This document shows positions 56,979-64,000 of a stretch of DNA of 64,000 bases, one piece after another. Position 1 is the first letter of the stretch. The number at the start of each line of letters is the position of its first letter. The notes beneath the pieces were generated by a model. The model was not told where the DNA came from, made no database searches, and worked only from the letters and a program-made list of their open reading frames with translations. Both the position numbers and the translations under genes were made by a program. Source of the DNA: an uncultured Lachnospiraceae bacterium (lineage in GTDB: Bacteria; Bacillota; Clostridia; Lachnospirales; Lachnospiraceae); assembly GCA_946632055.1 (NCBI GenBank), contig CAMPAR010000004.1, positions 1 through 64,000 of the forward strand, given 5' to 3'.

Positions 56979-58043
56979 ATGAAACAGAATCCGCGGTTCC
57001 TGATTTTCCTGCTGCTCTTCGCCGCCCTTCTGCTGCCCTGCTGCAGCCCCCGGGAAAAAGGCGCCGCTTCCGATACCAAAGTCTTTTTTGATACCTCGGT
57101 CACGCTGACGATTTACGGCGACGAGGCTGAAGCCGCTCTTTCCGAATGCTTCGATCTCTGCCGGAATTATGAGCTGATCTACTCCGCTGACAATAAAAAC
57201 AGCGAGCTTTCGAAGATCAACCGCCGGGAGGGCGTCGAAGTGGACGCGGAGGGCCGCTCGGTTTTCACGGTTTCCGATGAGCTTGCGGAGGCGGTCCGTC
57301 TCGGCCTCGGCGCCTGGGAAGACAGCGCCGGAATGTTCGACATTACCATGCGCCCTGTCACCGTCCTCTGGGATTTTCGGAGCGGCAAAGGCTCCGTACC
57401 GGATGACTATCTCCTCTCGGAGGAAGTGCTCCGCGTCGGCTCCGAATGGCTCGAACTCTCCGGAAACACCCTGTCTGTCAATAACCGAAACACCGCAATC
57501 GATCTCGGCGCCGTAGCTAAGGGCTGCATCTCCGCCCGGCTGAAGGACTACCTTCGTAACCGCAAGGGCATTGACGGCGCGATCCTGAATCTCGGCGGCA
57601 ATATCAGCGTCTTCGGCACGAAGCCGGACGGAACGCCCTGGCAGATCGGCATCCAGAAGCCCTTCACCGAGCGCGGGGAACTGATTTCCACCGTGCTTCT
57701 TGAGGACGGCTGCGTCATCAGCTCCGGCGTCTACGAGCGGAATTTTACCGAAAAAGGAATCTTCTATCATCATATTCTTTCGCCGGAGGACGGCATGCCC
57801 GTGCACTCCGGGCTCACGCAGGCGACCGTGATCGGCACGGACGACGCGCTGGCCGACACGCTCTCGACCGTCTGTATGCTGCTCGGAAAGGACGCTTCCG
57901 AGGCCCTGATTCAGGAAAAGGGCTATGAGGTGAAGATTCTGTACACCCTGGACGACGGTTCTCTCGTCCTCTTCGATCCCGAAAGCGGCGAAGAGAGCGT
58001 CCGGGAAGGAGAACAGCTGGATTTCCGTCAGGAGGATGACTGA
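56979..58043 (+). CDS. apbE: FAD:protein FMN transferase
   Basis: IDLGAVAKGCISARLKDYL; GGNISVFGTKPDG; GTDDALADTLSTVCMLLG. Confidence 0.93.
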   Translation: MKQNPRFLIFLLLFAALLLPCCSPREKGAASDTKVFFDTSVTLTIYGDEAEAALSECFDLCRNYELIYSADNKNSELSKINRREGVEVDAEGRSVFTVSDELAEAVRLGLGAWEDSAGMFDITMRPVTVLWDFRSGKGSVPDDYLLSEEVLRVGSEWLELSGNTLSVNNRNTAIDLGAVAKGCISARLKDYLRNRKGIDGAILNLGGNISVFGTKPDGTPWQIGIQKPFTERGELISTVLLEDGCVISSGVYERNFTEKGIFYHHILSPEDGMPVHSGLTQATVIGTDDALADTLSTVCMLLGKDASEALIQEKGYEVKILYTLDDGSLVLFDPESGEESVREGEQLDFRQEDD

Positions 58044-58045
58044 AA

Positions 58046-58456
58046 ATGAGCCCTTCCACAGAGAAAAAACCGGCCAAAAAGCCCTGGTTCCGCCGCGCGG
58101 ACCTCTTCCTTCTCATCGGCATCGCCGTGCTTTCCGCGGCGCTTTTCGCCTTCTTTTTCTGGAAAGACACGCGGATCAATTCGCCGATGTTGGAAATCAC
58201 CTCCGGCGGGAAAACGATCGGGGTCTATCCTCTCGATGAGGACCGGGAAATCCGGATCGGGGACGAATCGCACTACAATCTCTGCCGGATTGAAAACGGA
58301 ACCGTGCGGATGACGGAAGCCGACTGCCCGGACCGCTCCTGCGTGCGAAGCCTCGCCATCGACAGGCGCGGCGGACAGATCATCTGCCTTCCGCACCGCG
58401 TCGTACTGAGAATCATAGACGGAACCGGAGGCCTTCCGGACGCCGTCGCGGAGTAA
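58046..58456 (+). CDS. NusG domain II-containing protein
   Basis: Single TM; CPDRSCV...GGQIICLPHRVVLRI. Confidence 0.9.
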   Translation: MSPSTEKKPAKKPWFRRADLFLLIGIAVLSAALFAFFFWKDTRINSPMLEITSGGKTIGVYPLDEDREIRIGDESHYNLCRIENGTVRMTEADCPDRSCVRSLAIDRRGGQIICLPHRVVLRIIDGTGGLPDAVAE

Positions 58457-58462
58457 AGCGCC

Positions 58463-59032
58463 ATGAATCAGAATTCTTCCGTATCCAGACACCAAAGCCC
58501 CGGCGCCGGATTCTTCCGGACGGACACCCCGGCCGCAAGACTGTCCCTTCTTGGACTTCTGACTGCGCTCGCGGTGATCATGGGCTATATCGAATACCGC
58601 ATTCCCCTGCCGCTGCCGGTTCCCGGCATTAAGCTCGGGCTCTGCAATATCGTCATCGTTTTTGTCCTGTACCGCTTTGGGTTCTTACGGGCGTTTCTCG
58701 TATCCGCCGTGCGCATCGTCATCGTCGGGCTCCTCTTCGGCAGCCCCATCAGCATGCTGTACGGGCTCGGCGGCAGCCTTCTCGCGCTCCTCGGCATGCG
58801 CTTCTTGAAGAACAGCGGCCGTTTTTCCTGCATCGGAACGAGCGCCGCGGGCGGAGCGCTGCACAGCGCGGGGCAGATCGCCGTCGCCGCCCTTCTGACC
58901 TCGGGAACGGCGGTCTTCCGGTATCTTCCGGTGCTGCTGCTCGCCGGAGAATTCTGCGGCGTCCTGATCGGACTGGTTGTCAGCATTGTCTTACGGCGCC
59001 TGAAAAGCCAGCAGAATCAGGGGATCATCTAA
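58463..59032 (+). CDS. Gx transporter family / heptaprenyl diphosphate synthase component I-like protein
   Basis: ARLSLLGLLTALAVIMGYIEYRIPLPLPVPGIKLGLCNIVIVFVLYRFG. Confidence 0.9.
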   Translation: MNQNSSVSRHQSPGAGFFRTDTPAARLSLLGLLTALAVIMGYIEYRIPLPLPVPGIKLGLCNIVIVFVLYRFGFLRAFLVSAVRIVIVGLLFGSPISMLYGLGGSLLALLGMRFLKNSGRFSCIGTSAAGGALHSAGQIAVAALLTSGTAVFRYLPVLLLAGEFCGVLIGLVVSIVLRRLKSQQNQGII

Positions 59033-59069
59033 TTATCATTCATTCAACAACACAACAGGAGGGACCTGC

Positions 59070-60371
59070 ATGAAGACACTTTATATCGAATGCAATATGG
59101 GCGCCGCGGGCGATATGCTGACCGCCGCCCTCACAGAACTGATGCCCGATCCGGACGGATTTGTGGCGGAGCTGAACGCGCTCGGAATCCCGGGCGTCGT
59201 GTACGAGAAGACTGCTTCCGTCAAATGCGGCATCACCGGCACGCACATCAGCGTCAGGATCAACGGCGAAGAGGAAGAAGCCGGGGACGCGCACGAGCAT
59301 GAACACCATCATGAGCACGACCACGAACACGAGCATGAGCACCATCACGATCATGATCATGAACACGACCACGACCACGAACACGAGCATGAGCACGAGC
59401 ATGACCACGAGCATGACCACGATCACGAGCATCATCACCACCATCACAGCAGCATGGCGGATATCTGTGCCGTCATCGAAAGCCTGAACGCCCCGGAGAA
59501 GGTCAAGGAAGACGCCAAAAATGTCTACCGCCTGATCGCGGAAGCGGAAAGCCACGCACACAATACCACCGTCGAGCAGATCCATTTCCATGAGGTCGGT
59601 ACGATGGATGCGGTCGCGGACGTCACGGCGGTCTGCTATGCCATCAATAAGCTGGCTCCCGCCAAAGTATTTGTCTCCCCCGTCCATGTCGGCTCGGGTA
59701 CGGTCCGCTGCGCGCACGGCGTTCTGCCGGTTCCGGCGCCCGCAACCGCCTACATTCTGCAGGGGCTTCCGATTTACGGCGGCCGGATCCGCGGCGAGCT
59801 CTGCACGCCGACCGGCGCTGCGCTTCTGAAGTATTTCGGCGCAGGCTTCGGCGATATGCCCGTGATGCGGGTCGAGAAGACCGGCTACGGCATGGGCAAG
59901 AAGGATTTCGAAGCGGCCAACTGTGTCCGCGTTATGCTGGGAGAAAGCTCGGATCTCGGCGATCACGTGGTGGAACTGAACTGCAATGTGGATGATATGC
60001 CGGCGGAAGATATCGGTTTCGCGATGGAGCGCCTGTTTGAGGCCGGCGCCTTTGAAGTGTTCACGATTCCGGTCAATATGAAGAAGAGCCGTCCGGGCAC
60101 GCTGCTTCGGGTGCTCTGCGCGCCGGAAAAGAAGGTGGAGATTGCCTCCGCGATTTTCAAATATACCACGACCATCGGCATCCGTGAGGTTCCCTGCAGC
60201 CGGTACATTCTGAAGCGCAGCCTGAATACCGTCGAGACGGAATACGGCCCGGTCCGCGTCAAGCACTCCGAAGGCTACGGCGTCGTCCGCGAAAAATACG
60301 AATTCGAGGATCTCGCCCGTATTGCCCGAGAAAAAGGCTTAAGCCTTTCCGAGGTACGAAAGCTTCTGTAA
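59070..60371 (+). CDS. larC: Nickel insertion protein LarC with a His-rich insert
   Basis: CNMGAAGDMLTAAL; FHEVGTMDAVADVTAVCYAI; ELNCNVDDMPAEDIGFAMERLFEAGAFEVF. Confidence 0.95.
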   Translation: MKTLYIECNMGAAGDMLTAALTELMPDPDGFVAELNALGIPGVVYEKTASVKCGITGTHISVRINGEEEEAGDAHEHEHHHEHDHEHEHEHHHDHDHEHDHDHEHEHEHEHDHEHDHDHEHHHHHHSSMADICAVIESLNAPEKVKEDAKNVYRLIAEAESHAHNTTVEQIHFHEVGTMDAVADVTAVCYAINKLAPAKVFVSPVHVGSGTVRCAHGVLPVPAPATAYILQGLPIYGGRIRGELCTPTGAALLKYFGAGFGDMPVMRVEKTGYGMGKKDFEAANCVRVMLGESSDLGDHVVELNCNVDDMPAEDIGFAMERLFEAGAFEVFTIPVNMKKSRPGTLLRVLCAPEKKVEIASAIFKYTTTIGIREVPCSRYILKRSLNTVETEYGPVRVKHSEGYGVVREKYEFEDLARIAREKGLSLSEVRKLL

Positions 60372-60393
60372 GCCAGTAAAAACCCGAATGTAC

Positions 60394-60427
60394 AAAACCG
60401 GCCCGCCGAAAAAACGCGGGCCGGTTT
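60394..60427. terminator. Bidirectional terminator
   Basis: AAACCGGCCCGC...GCGGGCCGGTTT. Confidence 0.85.
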
Positions 60428-60429
60428 CT

Positions 60430-61245
60430 TTACTGTGTGATATGCACGTCCAGCTGGTTGAACGGAATCTGGATTCCCTGTTTTCCGAGTTCATTGTACA
60501 GCCCCTCCAGGAAGACAAACCAGTTATCCCAGTATTTGCTGCTTTCACACCAGAACCGGACAATAAAATCGATCGAGGAGTCCGACATCGCGTTCATCGC
60601 GCAGAAAGGCTCCGGGTCCTTCAGGATCAGCGGGCACGAGGCAATGTAGTCAAGCACCACGCGCCGCACCTTCTCCGTGTCCGAGCCGTAGGCGACCTTC
60701 AGCGTGAAATTCGCCCTGCGGCGGTCTTCGCGGGACAGATTGATGATGACTGCCGTCGTAAGCTCGCTGTTCGGAATGATGATGTCCAGGTTCTCAATCG
60801 TCCGGATCGTCGTGTAGAAGAGCCCGAGCTCCACGACCTCCCCCGTCCGTTCACCGGCCGTAATCCAGTCGTTTAAGCGGAAGGGACGCGTGATGAGAAG
60901 CACGATGCCGCTCGCGACATTGGAAAGCGAGCCCTGCATGGCGAGAACGATGGCTGCCCCGATCGTGGCAAATACAGCGATAATCGAGGCTACCGGCACG
61001 CCGAGCACCGCCACGCAGATGACGATAAGAAGCACATTCAGGATGAACTTAATCGATGTGCGGATATAGTTTCGGACGCTGGGATCGAGCTTTTCTGCCA
61101 CTTTTCCCTTCAGGAAATGCTTCATCAGAAGCCGGATCAGCATTTTTCCGGCAATCAGTATGACGATGACGCCGAGTATCCGGAGTGCATACTCCACGCA
61201 GATGTCCGAAAAGCGTTCCCAAAATGTCCTGATATCCAGATTCAC
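60430..61245 (-). CDS. Small-conductance mechanosensitive channel (MscS) family protein
   Basis: GAAIVLAMQGSLSNVASGIVLLITRPFRLNDWITAGERTGEV. Confidence 0.95.
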   Translation of the reverse strand: MNLDIRTFWERFSDICVEYALRILGVIVILIAGKMLIRLLMKHFLKGKVAEKLDPSVRNYIRTSIKFILNVLLIVICVAVLGVPVASIIAVFATIGAAIVLAMQGSLSNVASGIVLLITRPFRLNDWITAGERTGEVVELGLFYTTIRTIENLDIIIPNSELTTAVIINLSREDRRRANFTLKVAYGSDTEKVRRVVLDYIASCPLILKDPEPFCAMNAMSDSSIDFIVRFWCESSKYWDNWFVFLEGLYNELGKQGIQIPFNQLDVHITQ

Positions 61246-61340
61246 GTCCGGTCCTCCTCTAAATCATTGACAGCGCCCTTTTTACGGATTCTCCCGTAAG
61301 TGAGGGCGCTGCTCTTTACTCTGTCAAAAAACTGTCTTCT

Positions 61341-62378
61341 TCAGCGCTTCATCCAGTCGAGAAGTTCGATGTCGCCGATTCCCATCTCGTGAAGCACCCG
61401 GTCGATCGCCGCCTTTTCCTCTTCGCTCATCGTCCAGTCAAAGGCCTTGCAGTTCTCTCTTGCATGCTCCGGAGAACCCATGCCGATCAGCTCGGTGCCG
61501 ACGTAGTCCTGCTCGCCGGTCCAGTTGATCGCCACCTGGCCGACCGGGCAGTTGTGCGCCGCCGCGATATTGTCCATAACTTCCAGAAGCTTCAGGAACT
61601 TCGCGAAATTCTCTTCGTTGTACAGGTTGCGGTAGAAGCCGCGGCGCACATCCTGCGGATCGAAAACCGGCATCTCACGGACTTTTCCGGAGAGAAGGCC
61701 CGCGCCGAGGGTTCCGTAGGTCAGGCTGTCGATGCCCTGAGATTTTGCCCAGCGCATCAGGTCTTCCATCTCGCGGTCGACCATCGAGAACGGCGGCTGG
61801 ATGATATCAATCTGCGCCCACTCCATCGCGCGCTCGATCTGCTCCTTCGAGTGGTTCGAGAGGCCGATGTGACGAATCACGCCGCGCTTTTTCAGCACGT
61901 TCAGCGCCGACATCGTCTCCGCGACATCCGTATAGGGATCCGGATAGTGCATGATATAGAAGTCGATATAGTTCGTCCGAAGAAGCCGAAGGGAGGCGGA
62001 AACCTCACGCATGACATTCTTGTAGGAACCGCCCGAAGAAGCGCCGCCGCGCTCCGGACGGGCCATATCGGGCACCAGGCTGAATTTGGTCGAAATCATG
62101 ATCTTGTCACGGTCAAAGTCCTGAATCGCTTCGCCGACAATCCGCTCCGAAGCGCCCCAGCCGTAGCAGGGTGCGGTGTCAATCAGATTGATGCCGCCCT
62201 GAAGGCCTGCCTGAATCGCCTCGACGGCGCGCTCCCGGGCTTTCATGATGCCCTTTGTCGTCACCTTGCCGTTCTCTTTCTCGACCAGGCCAAAACTCTC
62301 CAGTTCGCCGGTTCCCCAGGTGCCGATCGAGATGAGCGACACGTCTTCATTGGCATTTGTAAAATGTTTGTAGCGCAT
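61341..62378 (-). CDS. Aldo/keto reductase
   Basis: GINLIDTAPCYGWGASERIVGEAI; YIDFYIMHYPDP. Confidence 0.95.
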   Translation of the reverse strand: MRYKHFTNANEDVSLISIGTWGTGELESFGLVEKENGKVTTKGIMKARERAVEAIQAGLQGGINLIDTAPCYGWGASERIVGEAIQDFDRDKIMISTKFSLVPDMARPERGGASSGGSYKNVMREVSASLRLLRTNYIDFYIMHYPDPYTDVAETMSALNVLKKRGVIRHIGLSNHSKEQIERAMEWAQIDIIQPPFSMVDREMEDLMRWAKSQGIDSLTYGTLGAGLLSGKVREMPVFDPQDVRRGFYRNLYNEENFAKFLKLLEVMDNIAAAHNCPVGQVAINWTGEQDYVGTELIGMGSPEHARENCKAFDWTMSEEEKAAIDRVLHEMGIGDIELLDWMKR

Positions 62379-62538
62379 AGTTGTCTCCTTTCATCTGCTG
62401 TCCGCATGCGATCCGTTCCGGGCAGCATCGTTACTCATTACTATAACACTTTCCTCAGGATTTGCAAGCCGCAAAAAAAGGCCTTCCTGTTCTCCTTATG
62501 GACGGCTTCCTTTGCCGAAGCACCGGAGCTGTCCCGTA

Positions 62539-63813
62539 TCACTGCGACTGCTGCAGGCCATTCTCGCTGGCGCCGGGGTAGATAAAATCCCTTACCTGAT
62601 AGCGTGTTCTGTACTCTTTCAGCGTCATCCCCGTCTCCTCTTTAAAGCGTTTCCCGAGGTAGCTCTGGGACGGAAAGCCGAGATAATTCGTAATCTCCAG
62701 GAAAGAATACTCACTGTAGATCAGAAGATTCCGCACGAGGAGAAGCTTCTGCCGCAGAATATACTCTCCAATCGTCACCCCTTCATGCTTTTTGAATACA
62801 GTCGAGAGGTAATTTGCGTTCAGCGCAAGCATTTCAGCCATTTCCGACACCCGGATTTTGCCGTGGAGATTCCGGAAAATATAATTCTTGCATCGCTCGA
62901 CATGCTCATTCTCCTTGCCGCTTCGCTCCGTCCGGAGCGCCTGCTGATAATCTCTGACCGTACTGGCGTACTGGAACTCCGCGAAACGGCTGTATTCTTC
63001 CGCCTCTGCTACCGACGTCTTCTGTTCCAGCTCCTGGATGAAACGGTCCGACATGGAAAATGCCATCTCATAGGGAACGCCTCCGCGGATCGCCGCTCTG
63101 GATGCAATGGTAATAATGACGACTCCCAGATTTTTGGTATGACGCAGCGCGTCGTCCGCGAGGATTCCGATGTTTCCATAATAGGTTTCGTTCAGGATTC
63201 TGGCCAGAAGCTCCGTATCGCCCCGTTCAACGGCAGCCATTTCGCGGACTTCTTCGTCATAGGGGTTATGCCGGTAGCCGCTCTCCAGATTGGCAAAAAC
63301 CGTGCTGGTCACATCAGAAAGGACTTCATCAGATCTGGAAGTACGGATCTGATTCTCAAGCAGCACGTCCTGTTCGCCGAGAAGCCGCATCGTTTCCCTC
63401 TCCTGGTTCAGCGCACAGTTCGGCAGCAGGCATATGAGCTCCGCGATCCGTCCCAGAGGAAGCGGTTTCAGTTTCGAAAGAAGCATCTGCACACGGTCCT
63501 CTGCCAGTCCGTACCGGAACTCGTGACGGCAGGAGAAGGGAACTGTACAGCACATCGGTCCGAAAAAATACCACCGGTCCATAATCCGGAACGCCGAATA
63601 ACAGAATGTCCGGTTGATGCTGTAAATCACCGGGACGCTTCCGGCCGGCTCAAAGTGCCGGATCGCTATCCCTTCAAACAGAATGCCGCTGTCATCAAAG
63701 TCCGGTTCCGGGCGAAACTCCGCGAGAAGACGGTGTTCATTATCAAGTACGCGAACCATGGTATGCAGTTCATAGCAAAGCTGCTGCAGCAGTCTTTTTT
63801 CATCAATTTCCAT
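62539..63813 (-). CDS. AraC family transcriptional regulator
   Basis: C-terminal double HTH: RVSEMAEMLALNANYLSTVFKKHEGVTIGEYI...SFLEITNYLGFPSQSYLGKRFKEETGMTLKEYR. Confidence 0.92.
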   Translation of the reverse strand: MEIDEKRLLQQLCYELHTMVRVLDNEHRLLAEFRPEPDFDDSGILFEGIAIRHFEPAGSVPVIYSINRTFCYSAFRIMDRWYFFGPMCCTVPFSCRHEFRYGLAEDRVQMLLSKLKPLPLGRIAELICLLPNCALNQERETMRLLGEQDVLLENQIRTSRSDEVLSDVTSTVFANLESGYRHNPYDEEVREMAAVERGDTELLARILNETYYGNIGILADDALRHTKNLGVVIITIASRAAIRGGVPYEMAFSMSDRFIQELEQKTSVAEAEEYSRFAEFQYASTVRDYQQALRTERSGKENEHVERCKNYIFRNLHGKIRVSEMAEMLALNANYLSTVFKKHEGVTIGEYILRQKLLLVRNLLIYSEYSFLEITNYLGFPSQSYLGKRFKEETGMTLKEYRTRYQVRDFIYPGASENGLQQSQ

Positions 63814-64000
63814 GAATGCTCTCCTCTTCGTTCTCCTCTGTCAAAACTCTTCCGGTAAAGGTGTGCACATGTTTTTTTGTTAATTATTTAACACAGCAAG
63901 GCTTCTTTTATCTTTAATATTGTTAATTTTACCAAACATCTGAGATTTTGTCTATAAGCAAAAGAAAAATGATATATGATAAAAGCCCGCACTGTTTTAC

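Noticed and set aside
59299-59487. Met/Thr-rich ORF (MNTIMSTTTNTSMST...)
   Set aside because: Out-of-frame reading of the His-rich larC repeat.

Overview
The window looks like a chromosomal segment from an anaerobic, gut-type Firmicute, probably Lachnospiraceae-like (inference from gene content and composition). Most genes are on the minus strand. Main blocks: an hsp20 gene with a CIRCE-like operator; a D-Ala-D-Ala carboxypeptidase; a membrane protein/DUF58/MoxR trio; a chromate transporter pair; mgtE with a structured leader carrying a 31-codon ORF; an amidase; a dapA-like/SDR/URO-D/NudC/MFS run; a large glycan-utilisation locus (about 31.9-54.5 kb: GH43, GH2, two GH78-like, two carboxylesterases, GH35-like, GH5, ABC permeases, two solute-binding proteins, AraC-type response regulator and YesM-type kinase); a lar nickel-pincer cofactor cluster (larB, larE, larC, DUF3842) without larA in view; and an apbE/NusG-II/Gx-transporter run. 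A solo IscB-type RNA-guided nuclease with a likely omega-RNA region lies at 29.05-30.72 kb. The most unusual object is a 329-bp intergenic array at 10810-11138. It has six ACCACC/GCCACC-N22-TGGTGG units with exact 63-nt phasing, unrelated 22-nt interiors and exact dyad symmetry of the motif positions about 10974. It fills the gap between two convergent genes of unknown function and I cannot assign it to any described element. No tRNA, rRNA or canonical CRISPR-Cas locus was recognised. All calls were made by eye; no database search was run.
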